64,000 nucleotides of DNA from Reticulascus tulasneorum (Eukaryota; Ascomycota; Sordariomycetes; Glomerellales; Reticulascaceae). Below are positions 10,037-20,434 of the stretch, piece after piece. A model generated the notes under the pieces. That model was not told the origin of the DNA. It searched no databases and was given only the letters and a program-made list of their open reading frames with translations. Every line of letters starts with the position of its first letter. The first letter of the stretch is position 1. The translations under genes were made by a program, and so were the position numbers. The stretch is taken from positions 1,116,001-1,180,000 of the forward strand of contig LSAX01000007.1 in the NCBI GenBank assembly GCA_001557505.1, written 5' to 3'.

Positions 10037-12607
10037 TGGAAACAATTGAGTATTCAACGGTGGGTCTGAAGCGACTAGGCGCGGGAAATGAAGAATCGTG
10101 TTGACATAAAGCGAAATCTATCGAATTCCCTAACGATAAAATTTTGCGTGTGAATCGAGTTGGCGTTGAAATCTATAAGTGATTTGAAACGGAGTTTCGT
10201 CTTTCGAAGATGAGAGTCGTTGTGTCGCGAATGCCAGAACAGTGGTGCGCGGCGAAGGCAGAAACGCAATGGGCCTTGAGAGAACGGAGAGATACCAGAC
10301 CCCTCGATTACCGAATTAGAGAACAATGAAGGATACAGATTACGGCCATGGAACGAAAGGACCGAGACAACGACACAGTTGAGGTTGAAGATTCGGTGGA
10401 CCCGGGATGGTGGAGGATATATGACAACCCGCGGGGTGGACGCCAGGGGGAGAAGCGCAGAGAAGTGATTTTGATTCGGCGGTAGCGCAAAAGCGTGATA
10501 GTGCAAGCGTCAATAGTCGTCACTTTTACTGACATTCAGCAAGCGCAGTCAATTAGCTCGAAATGGTAACGGTGGTATGCGAGATTGCCATGTGGAGGAC
10601 GCAAGAAGGTTGCGTCCCCAAAGGCGACGGTTCAATCAAAGGGCAGGAAATGCCTGAATAGCTTCGAGTGCTCGGGGAGGAAGTGTGAAAGGCACAAGGC
10701 CCGGCGGCTGGCCGTTCTTTAATATTGGCTGGTCGAGTTTTCTGGTCGTTCCCCGCTGCTGGATGTCACACAACTGGGCGCTAGAGGTGCGGTGAGATGC
10801 AGGACTGCAAGCTTCACGGTCTCGGCAGACAACTTTGGCCAGTACCAGGGGCGGGAGGCGTCCGTTGGTACGGGCGCTATCAGAAGGGATCAGAGGATCT
10901 GAGGGCCCGCGCGTGCAGATTTCAGTTGCAATGATGGAATGTTCATGGATAAAAAGACTCTTGCTGCTATTACCAGAGCAAGGCGGGATGCGGTCGACTG
11001 TGCGCACGCACGGAACTGGGAGTATACACGCTGAACCGAGTGTGCGAAGATTGAGAAAGGGATGGACCTTGGAAGGTGGACGAGGGAATCACACAATGTT
11101 TGCACCTCCCCATCACTTCCGACGAGCGAGCGAACCGATGGTCAGCTTCTTCCCCATCAGCATGACAATTGGGGTCGTGGCCCAGATGACCTATCGACCG
11201 ACCCATGGATGGCCCGAATTAACCAAGGCCTGCAGCGGCGAACGATGGCGAACTGCAAGAATGCAAGCCCTGGCACAATCACTGAAAGGGAATATTGGGG
11301 GCAGGGAATGGCGGTCGAATGGCAGAAGAGAACCGCAGTGGTGAGCGAGGCGTTGGGCGAGTAGGAGGTCTTGGAGGCGATGGTGATTCGCACCCGAGCA
11401 GGGTGGGCCAGAGGTCGCACATGGCGGGCGGCAAGGTGAAGCTTGTGATTCGCCCAAGCCGCGTCTTCATCCGTGCGATCCCTCCCACTACAAGCGGCCA
11501 CTTGGCTTCGTGTTCTTCTCTTTTCGGTACCTGAATGCTGCAGCCTGTTGAAATGGTCGTGCTGCGCTACTGATTCTCGAGCCGACCAGTGATGTTTGAG
11601 CGTGAACTGTTCTGTTGATTGCGGATTCTCCCATGTGCAGTAGCTCCCACGCAGACCAAAATGGGCTTCTGGAACAGCCATTTCTCCGTCGTTCGTCCTC
11701 CGTCCTCCGTCAAAGGTGTTGGTGGAGGTAGATCCATCCCGACTCGCCAGAGTGGGTGAAGGCCATTACCCGGTATGGCCTGCAATTGATTTGCCCGCAT
11801 CCATTTTTTGCCGTGCGGCACAGCATCGAGACCCCCATCTGTAAGGTAGATCGAAGTCAAGAGCTGGCAATCTTAATGGTAAACATATAGCCATGCCTTC
11901 TGGAGCCATGTTATCAACTGTGACGATTGATGCATAGGCGGCAGGTATCACCAACGCCCTTGTCATCTTCGGAGAGTTTCTGCGTATTTAACGCTATATA
12001 TGCGCCGAAGAAACAAATTTGATAATCAGGTTCGTACTATTACGCCTATGCACCCATGTATGATGATGGTCGACTGGCCGGGGCCCGGTCAGGCCGTGGG
12101 GAGGACAGGCGACAGAACCCGCCACCCAGCCCCCCTCCTTTTGATCTAGATTACATAGGTAATGCAGCCCTGGCGACTCATACATAGTTCATCCGAAGGA
12201 TATCATGGGAAGGATGGCGAGTTTTGTCGCGAATCACGAGAAACATAAGCATGGCTGCTTTGGTTTTCTGACGAGCTGTCAATTAGAAAGTAGAAATCGG
12301 TCATATTTTGCACCTAGGTACATAGAGCATTAGCAGGTGCCGGCGCCAATCTTGGGGGGGTAACGGGGGGGTGATGGTGGGGGATTCCTGCTGTGAGCTC
12401 GTAGCCTTGCATCCGTAAGCCGAAGTTTATTGGCCCACTCTCGGACCCCACCTCATCTTCGCAAGGCTGATATTCTAACCTGAAATTTCATGCTTGCCCT
12501 CACTTCATCATTCCAAATCCCAACCAACCCGCCCCCACGCTGATCTCTATTCTCCACGGCTGGCAAAAACAGCAAAAACGTGTCGAAACTCCCATTGCTT
12601 TGCGGCA
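10037..12607. other. Long divergent intergenic region
   Basis: About 2.6 kb between divergently transcribed reductase and RRP43 genes. Overlapping open frames on both strands at 10.8-11.7 kb are long but compositionally unlike the neighbouring genes, carry no recognised motif and are probably chance. Three G-tracts lie at 12354-12383. No tRNA or repeat element was recognised. Confidence 0.45.
12354..12383 (+). promoter_or_regulatory. G-tract cluster upstream of RRP43 (possible G-quadruplex)
   Basis: Runs of seven G (12354-12360), seven G (12365-12371), two G and five G (12379-12383) are separated by 1-4 bases. This arrangement satisfies the usual pattern for a G-quadruplex on the plus strand and sits about 225 bp before the RRP43 start codon. 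Any regulatory role is inference. Confidence 0.3.
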
Positions 12608-13609
12608 ATGGCTACCTCTAAAGGTCTTCCGCGCGACACATTCGCCAAGCTTTCCCCCCACGAATTCCTTCTCGCGAACCTTCAATCAACGGCAACCACC
12701 AAGTCGTCCCGCAGCAACGGTCGCGCAGTTCACGAAAGTCGCCTACCGAACGTCAACACATCCAGTCTGTCACATGCACATGGCAGCGCAGTTGTACGGA
12801 CTGGCGACACAACTATAATCTGCGGTGTGCGAGGCGAGATTCTCCAGACATCAAACATCCCTAATTATCGAGCGTCAAATCGGGACACCGAGTTGAGAGA
12901 CTACGATTTGCTCGTCCCGAACATCGAGCTAGCCACCGGCTCGGCACCTCAATTCTTGCCAGGCGTGCCTCCTACGGCCTTGGCACAGACACTGAGCACC
13001 CGTGTGTACTCGCTGTTGCATACCTCGAAGCTTGTGGACCCTGAGGATCTGCGAATTTGGCAAACACGGCCAGGGGAGCAGGCTGAAGCACAATATGACG
13101 AGGATGGCAAGATGGAGGAGGACGGAAACAGTGAGGATGGAGAAAAGGCGGTTATAGCATACTGGGTCCTCTACATCGACATCTTCTTCATCTCCTTCGA
13201 CGGCAATCCGTTCGACGTCGCATGGGCAGCCACGCTTGCTGCTTTGCGAGATACGAAACTTCCTCAGGCACGATGGGACATCGACCGAGAGATGATACTC
13301 TGCTCACGGGAGAATAGCAAAGCACTGAGCATTCAGAGCTTTCCAATTGCTTGTACAGGTGCGGTTTTCACTGGCAAAGAAACGGATCGACCGACAGCCG
13401 GGAGGTTCTGGACTCTGGTTGACCCTGATCGGTTGGAGGGGAGCCTGTGCGACGAGGAGATAACCGTTGTGGTGGATAAAATTCAGGGCGAGACAAAGGT
13501 TTTGACGATATCAAAACATGGCGGAACAGCCCTACAGCCGAAGCTGATTAGGGAATTTGTGGCTGTTGCGGAAGGAAGATGGGAGGAGTTTCGAACAGCC
13601 ATGGCATGA
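12608..13609 (+). CDS. RRP43: Exosome complex component RRP43
   Basis: Single-exon protein of 333 residues from the ATG at 12608 (MATSKGLPRDTF). An in-frame ATG at 12494 adds 38 unstructured residues and is less likely. The protein has the RNase PH fold of the exosome core ring: an N-terminal LSPHEFLLANLQ segment, a beta core with GSAVVRTGDTTIICGVRGE, the pair VLYIDIFFISFDGNPFDVAWAATLAAL, and a C-terminal VDPDRLEGSLCDEEITVVVD strand pair. An acidic insertion (DEDGKMEEDGNSEDG) sits near residue 162. In fungi this subunit forms a catalytically inactive RNase PH pair in the nine-subunit ring that threads RNA to Rrp44 in nucleus and cytoplasm. Length and motif order are normal for the subunit. 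The gene is divergent from the reductase gene upstream. Confidence 0.88.
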   Translation: MATSKGLPRDTFAKLSPHEFLLANLQSTATTKSSRSNGRAVHESRLPNVNTSSLSHAHGSAVVRTGDTTIICGVRGEILQTSNIPNYRASNRDTELRDYDLLVPNIELATGSAPQFLPGVPPTALAQTLSTRVYSLLHTSKLVDPEDLRIWQTRPGEQAEAQYDEDGKMEEDGNSEDGEKAVIAYWVLYIDIFFISFDGNPFDVAWAATLAALRDTKLPQARWDIDREMILCSRENSKALSIQSFPIACTGAVFTGKETDRPTAGRFWTLVDPDRLEGSLCDEEITVVVDKIQGETKVLTISKHGGTALQPKLIREFVAVAEGRWEEFRTAMA

Positions 13610-14495
13610 GTTATTGATACCCATTAATGATACAAAAACAGGATTAAAATTCACATTGCTACGCGTGTGTCTTGAGGGGCTATCCTACTCCGGGCTGGCA
13701 TCATAAACATGTTGCGTACCATGGTCAAGCTGTCTTCGAGGTCGCTCTTTGTCACAACACAATTTGACTACGAAATTTGGCATTCTTCAGTAAGAAAGCC
13801 AGAACAGAAATTCTCCGACTAATTGCCCTGGCAAGCCATGGCTCGTTTGCCTTCCTGGGCCCTTCTTCAGCAATCCCAATAGAGAGCCAAAACCGAGTTG
13901 ACAAAGAGAGATGTGTTCCACACGTCGAGCCACCTTTTCAGACGTTATTCGAAGGCAGTAGATACAGGCGGAACAATGTTCGATCTACCGCCCAACGAAG
14001 AAGAAATCTACTGAAAGAAGTCCTCGACAGCTGTGATATTACGGAGGTGAAGATCGCAGCTGTGTGTTGAGCGGATAATTTTTGGAAAGAAAAGAGTTTT
14101 AGGCCGGGTGCCGCTTGCGAAGTTTTTCCAGGTAAGCCATGTGCGATTAGTGCGATTACCACTGTCCACACTGTGTAGGGTGGATCGTTGTGTGATTGTG
14201 AAGCCGTCGATACCTCTGATGGACTTGGAAAAGGGGACACCTCATCGCTAAGGAGGAGCAGACAAACTTGAGGGGCAAATCTGGTATGTGGGATTCCTCA
14301 AGAGATTCTGCGTTGCTTATCCCATTGGTCAATAGACGGGATGGCTGCTGCTAGGCTTTCAGCATCCAACCGCTGTACCGGCCGTTGGGGTCACAGAACG
14401 GCCAAATTCCAAAACCGAGCACAGCCTCGCCATGCCTGGTACAACTTCAAAACCTGGAAGACAGTTACATACCTAGCTCATGTCACCAAAACATA
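13610..14495. other. Intergenic, no gene seen
   Basis: Spacer between co-oriented RRP43 and the NACHT gene. Open frames at 13777-14070 (+) and 13938-14240 (-) have no recognisable domain and look accidental. Confidence 0.45.
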
Positions 14496-17400
14496 ATGGA
14501 TCCAGCTTCGGCAATCGGAGTTGCATCCGGCATTCTCACTTTCATAGAAGCTGCTTATAAAGTGATACAAACGACAAAAGAGGTCTTCAGTTCTGGAACA
14601 ACCAGGGAGAACGAGCACATCGCGATTGTCCTAAGCGATTTACAACATGCAACTAAGGGTTTAAATGTTAGCCTCGCTAGTCGAAGCGAGCACGAAGTGG
14701 AGCTAGCAAAGTTGATCGACCATTGCCTCTCGCTATCACAGGTCTTGGACGAGCTCCTAAGCAAGCTTTCGGTGACGGCAAGGAACCGGCTTTGGAAGAG
14801 TTTGAAGATAGCCATCTCCAGTTTTGAAAAGCAAAAACAGATCGCTTCGATCGAAAAGAGGCTCGACACATATCGTCAGCAGATTATCCTGAGACTCAAT
14901 CTGATGTTATTGTAAGTGCTCGATTGTTTACCCTCATCTGCATTGGCTAGGCTGAAGTTGGGCTCTTCCAGCAATAATCAATCAGATATCAAGCAAGAGT
15001 TGGTGAAACTGGAGACGTCTGGGTTTCGACTGAAGAACCAAACTGCCAAACAGATGCAGACAATTTGCAAGGAAATCGAGCTCCAGTCCCGACAGTTACA
15101 GCTTGGGACTACCGCAGAAGGAGATAACAAAGAACGCAAAAACTCCTCGAACATCAACCGTGGTCTCGATGGCATAAATAAGTTATTGGCTCGACTCGAG
15201 TCGGTTGTGACATCAATGCCCATGGAAAACAAGGTTCTTGAGTGTCTTTATTTCGACTCCATGTTCCGCAGAGAGGATTCAGTTGATCCGCCAGATGGTG
15301 AAAGTTTCTGCTGGTTGACCGAAGACCTAAGGCTCACTGACGAAGTTGAGAAGAAGCCTCCTGCAGACCCATATGTGTCGAGCATGTCTTGGGTCTGGGA
15401 CGATAATCAAGAACAACAACTACGCCGCAATGCCATAGCATGCTTCCAATCGTTTTTAGGAAGCGATAGCGGAGAGCTGCTCTATTTGTGTGGTAAGGCA
15501 GGATCTGGCAAGTCCACATTGATGAAGTTTCTTGCCTACAACGAAAAAGTAAACCATATCCTAAGCGCATGGGCCGGCACCAGGAGGCTCGTCCTGATTA
15601 GAGTCTTCTTTTGGAACTCGGGCAATAAGCTGCAAATGTCCAAGGAAGGGTTTTATAGATCCGTTCTGTACGAGACGCTGCGGCAATGCCCAGAGCTCAT
15701 CGGAATCGCGTTCCCAAGCACGGTTCGTCATGCCGCTTTCCGTTCCAAACGATATCGATTGCCGGAGCTCATTAGAGCATTGGACTATCTCATGAACCAC
15801 AAGTCCGACAGCTTACGTCTCTGCTTCTTCGTGGACGGCCTTGATGAATATGCTGGGGATTCTCTCGATCACTCGAATCTTGCCAAATCTCTGCTGTCCT
15901 GGACTAAATCCGATGAAATTAAAGTGCTGTGCTCTGCACGACCACACACTGAATTCACATCGGTATTCGTCAAGCCAGGTGCAACACTTCACGTACACAC
16001 ACTAACGCGGGGTGACATACGTCACTTTGCCCAGGCCAGTTTCACTGAGCATCAAGTCGAAGCAATGCTTGAAAGGTCACAGGTTTCAGAGCTCGTCGAC
16101 ACGATTGTTGACATGTCCGATGGAGTCTTCCTGTGGGCACGGCTCACAGTTCGTTCTTTGATTAAGGGCATGCTCCATCACGACTCTTTCGATGCGCTTC
16201 AAGAACGGCTCGAGCACACGCCCAAGGACCTGGATACGCTTTTCAAGAAAATGCTGGACGAGGTTGACCCAGCAGTTCGAAGGCGATCCGAGAGAATGCT
16301 GCTCCTAGCCATAAACAATCCCATGCCTGATCCGATGAACGCCATGGTGTACTCCTGGTTGGATGAGCTGCAGGATGAAACGTTTCCCCTCGCTGCTGGA
16401 TATGAGGGCTATGCCGATACTGAAGTAAACCGTCGACTTGAGGCTGTCCGGCATCAGTTAGATGCCTTGACAAGGGGTTTACTTGAGATAAGGGGCAAAA
16501 TCAAGGAATACTCTGCCCCCAAGCCTTGTGCGGCCGGCGATCTGGAAGTACCCACGTCAAGGAACATCGTGCAGAGAGTTCAACAGTATCCATATATCTC
16601 ATTCAAGGTCGAGTTCTTCCATAGAACTGTGAAGGATTACCTCAAATACGAGTGGAAACCAATGATGATCTCTGACTACAACCTCGAGTCCGAGTTTGTG
16701 GCGTACCTTCGACTCCATTTGGCCGAGGTCAAATTCTTGCCACAAGATGTGATTTGTTTACATGGCCACCTTAGCAACAACCTTACCGGCAACGTTCCCT
16801 CCCGCCCTGGCGCCGACTTTGATGCAATAGGCTGGCTCTGTAAGACGTTCTTTATCAAGAACCTCGGTTGTGCTTTTCCATTTCGATATGTTGACGAGTT
16901 CCGTCGAGTCATCGACGAGAAAAGGATATTGACATCACATTGGAGTTGTCCTGAGCGCATGTGTGTCTTGCAGCCGGCCACCCACGTCATATTCAAGGGC
17001 ATCCTTGGCATCGTCAAAGGGAGAAAATGGATAACGTCTTTCTCCATGAGTGGCCCTGGTTCCTTTCTACATTGTGCGGCATGGATGGGCTTGTCCACTT
17101 ATATCCAAGAATATGCTCGACAAGAAGGAATGGCCTCTCTAAGTCAACTGAACACTGCCACACATAATCTACTCCTGACCGCAGCCATGTCCGACAAAAT
17201 CGACCTAATGCAATTTCTTCTTTCCCAGGATATCTGTCCAAATTCCGAAATCCAGGTCAATATAAAATACGAACATCCCACCGATGCAGCAGAATCAAGG
17301 CCATCATCAGTCTGGATGGTATTCTTGCGGTACATCTTGACCTGCATATTCAGCCCGCTAGCCAGTAAGACAAAACAAGTTCTCGCAGATCTGATACGGG

Positions 17401-17792
17401 CGGGGGCTAATCAAGATGTCGTGATTATTGGGTTTAAGGTTGAAGATGTTAAAGTGGGTCCGACTTCGGAGATACCATATGTTACTGAGGCGATTTACAT
17501 TGAGTTGCCCCAGATTCTTGCCAGCGTGTTGGAGGGCACCAAGCTCTTGGGTCTCGAGATGTTGCCGGCCAGGGCCGATGATTGGAAACTTGGCAGGTTA
17601 GGGACAGATCCTTGGTGGTCGTCCTTCGGGACACGGGCGCCAGGTGCTGAGTCGCTGATACACTTGCCCATCCTTGACAGCAAGTATAGACGGGTGAGCT
17701 TTGCGGAGCTTCAAACCACAGACTATTGGATTTTAGGTGTGGCCACGAGGCACATGGATCTTTTGGGAGACTTTACCTTCGCATTATTTTGA
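14496..17792 (+). CDS. NACHT-domain STAND protein (fungal NLR-like)
   Basis: Two exons, 14496-14911 and 14972-17792, joined by a 60 bp intron (GTAAGT...CCAG), give 1078 residues. The N-terminus (MDPASAIGVASGILTFIEAAYK) is the helical domain typical of fungal STAND proteins. Next comes an alpha-helical linker, then a NACHT NTPase with Walker A GKAGSGKS at 313-320 and a Walker B/NACHT box FFVDGLDE at 424-431. The helical region after it (MLDEVDP...MLLLAINNP) resembles the conserved segment that follows NACHT in this fungal class. The C-terminal 400 residues show no clear ankyrin, WD40 or TPR repeat, unlike many NLRs. Such proteins act as signal-responsive switches in heterokaryon incompatibility or immunity-like responses; the ligand and output here are unknown. 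An alternative acceptor at 14949-14950 would keep frame and add seven residues. Confidence 0.85.
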
Positions 17793-18287
17793 GCCGGAAA
17801 CCTAGCTACATTGGAAGACGAGGAGGGCAAATCGACTTCTTACAGTCCTTGGACCATCATGGGTGGTTCTCACTTGATATCTGGCTTTATGCATGATCTA
17901 TCAAGGACGTTATGCCACCCACTACTGACGTCTTCATGGTCCGGCGCATTATTGTTCCAAAGACGAGTTTGGGTAGGCGTTCGTGGTCTAGCGCCGATAG
18001 CAAAACCATCTCTTGATGTGTTCTACCAGCACATCATGCAACGGTTCTAGCAGCTTATATGTATTATATACTTTGAACTAGTTGGCGTGTTACGTTGCGG
18101 CTGCGGCTTTTATACAGAATCCAGCAGTTGCTGATGAGACTTATCGTCCCGAGCTGGGGAATCCATACAGTGTAAGTCGAGGGAATACTCGCACATGGCA
18201 CACAATTTCCTACTCCACAGAGAAATCTTCCACACCACCAGCCGACAAAGGGCTTCCCACCGACCTTCCCCATCTTCGTGAAAAACG
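17793..18287. other. Intergenic, no gene seen
   Basis: Spacer between the NACHT gene and the Rab escort gene on the same strand. It should contain the 3' UTR of the first and promoter of the second; nothing else is recognised. Confidence 0.45.
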
Positions 18288-20062
18288 ATGGAATCACTCG
18301 CCGAGACGACTTGGGATGTGATAATCTGCGGCACGGGCCTGCAGCAATCCCTTCTAGCCCTGTATGTCCATTCCTCGTCATTTTAATCATCTGCCGAGCT
18401 TGATCTGACTGACGTAGCCTTCATCCAAAATGAAGAGCTCTTTCTCGATCAGGCAAACAAATTCTGCACCTTGACCCGCACGACTACTATGGCGGCCCTG
18501 AGGCTGCGTTCAGCCTACAGGATGCGAAGGCCTGGGTAGAGGAGAATGCTTCCACTGACGGAGATCGACTGTTCTCCTCGGCATCGATCACGAAGTCCGC
18601 AGAGTCGACGTCACGGTCGTTTTCGCGTGCCTACTCGTTGACCCTCTCGCCCCAGCTGATCCATACCCGCTCCGCGCTACTCTCCCAGCTTGTAACGTCT
18701 CGCGCATACCGACAGGTCGAGTTCCTCGCCGTCGGCTCGTTCTTCATCTTCCAGCCCGCCACATCCGATGGAACAAAACCAGCAATAGCACCCATTCCGT
18801 CCACCCGCGAAGCCGTCTTCTCGTCATCTGCCATCCCCGCACGTGCGAAGCGGTCGTTGATGAAGTTCCTCAAATTCGTCCTGGAATATGATGCGGAGCC
18901 GCAGAAGGCAGTTTGGCAACCGCAAGAGCTCAACGCACTCTCCAGCTTCCTAGCATCGCAGTTCAACTTCGATGCGGAGCTGCAGTACTACATCGTCACT
19001 CTGACGCTGAGCCTGAATGGAATGATCACGGTCAAGGACGGTTTGGCCGCTATACATCGTCATCTCACGTCGATGGGGATGTTTGGACCTGGGTTCGCAG
19101 CTGTATACCCCAAATGGGGCGGAAGCTCTGAGATTGCCCAGGTGGCGTGCCGAGCTGGCGCCGTGGGCGGTGGTGTATACATGCTAGGCACTGGAGTCAA
19201 AGACGTCCGCGTGCTAGCCACCTCAGAAGACGAGGCCAAGATTGAAGTGGACTTGACAAGCGATATCAGTGTGAAAACACGACTTCTTGTACAAGGATCG
19301 GAGCGGAGCCAGCTTGATAGTCTACGGGTTAGCAGGCTCGTCGCCGTTCTCCACTCCACCCCAAAATCTCTGTTTGAACCTGTCGTGGAAGGCGCGCCGG
19401 CTCCTGCGGTAGCAGTCATCGCTTTTCCAGCTGGCTCGATCTCGGACAATGCATCTGTTGCATCAACACATCCCATCTATGTCTTCGCTCATTCAAGCGA
19501 AACTGGCGAATGCCCACCTGGCCAGAGTAAGTCATCTCAGATCTATTTTGAATCCCCTCTGTGTAATGATGATTCCCATACCGAATACTTATCTACATTG
19601 GCTGAGCTTTGCTTTGACGAACACTTCCTCTGACAAACTGATATACACACCTTTTCCACGATTTTTACATGAATGTCATTTGCCCCTCAGAAACTAATTT
19701 CGTGCGATCGTGCAGGTGTTCTCTACTTCGCTACTCTAGCGACACCATCTTCGAAGGCATTGTTGGAACAAGCGTTGTCCTCGCTGCTCACCACTCTGGG
19801 TAGCGGCGAGGAAACGCCGCGGTCGATCTATCAACTTCACTACGAGCAGTCCCATAGCCGATCTGATCTTGTAATTGACGGCAACATCCTCACATTCCCC
19901 TCATTACCGTTGGATCTTGCTTTCAATGACGCGGTGCTTGAGCCCGTCAAGGCAGCTTGGACGAAAGTGGTAGACGGCGATGAGGAACAAGCCGAGTCAG
20001 AGTACATGAAGTTTGAGGACAGAGAAGGTGTTGCTGATTACGATGATGATATATATGACTAG
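18288..20062 (+). CDS. MRS6: Rab escort protein (Rab geranylgeranyltransferase component A)
   Basis: Three exons, 18288-18361, 18436-19526 and 19716-20062 (introns of 74 and 189 bp), give 503 residues. The N-terminus has the Rossmann-like GDI/REP motif WDVIICGTGLQQSLLAL at 9-25 and, after the first intron, HLDPHDYYGG at 36-45, the hallmark of the GDI/REP superfamily. Later conserved pieces include SPQLIHTRSALLSQL and KRSLMKFLKFVLEYD, and an acidic C-terminus ending DYDDDIYD. REP presents newly made Rab GTPases to the geranylgeranyltransferase II alpha/beta dimer and delivers them to membranes. The long variable inserts and low match to the strictly conserved Rab GDI sequence favour REP over GDI. 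The first acceptor is an AAG at 18433-18435, chosen because it alone restores the ALSRSGKQ frame; a CTGAC branch site lies about 25 bases upstream. Confidence 0.87.
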
Positions 20063-20434
20063 AAGTTTTGCTTCACAGCTTTACCATACTGTACGAATTC
20101 AATGAAATCACTACGAGCTGGTCTTCATGCAACCGGAGATTGTTCAATTTCATATGTCGTGCGTTGAAGTCAAGCTAATTACGCTTTCGAAAGCCAGCTA
20201 GTCTATGATTTCAGATCTCCTCGGGAACTCCCAGAGTAGTTTGTGTGTGTCTCGAACCATCAACCCCTTGTATCTGCCCAGCAGCAGATTGCTCTCCATC
20301 TAAGATAAGAGCATCCCACTCCTCGTAACCTTCAACGCCGATATCCGAAGTCAATCCCATCCAATATTACAATACAAGCAAATCCGAATCCCATAATACC
20401 GCCGGCCTATGTAGTTGGAAGATCGCCAATCAGT
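20063..20434. other. Convergent 3' intergenic
   Basis: About 370 bp between the converging Rab escort and REC8 genes. Only 3' UTR-like sequence is seen. Confidence 0.5.

Noticed and set aside
10835..11681. Overlapping 169- and 174-codon frames on opposite strands
   Set aside because: No recognisable motif, unusual composition (many Arg, Ser, His, Cys), mutual overlap, and no splice extension that improves them; treated as chance.
18064..18390. Minus-strand 108-codon frame
   Set aside because: It covers the promoter and first exon of the Rab escort gene on the other strand and shows no protein-like content.
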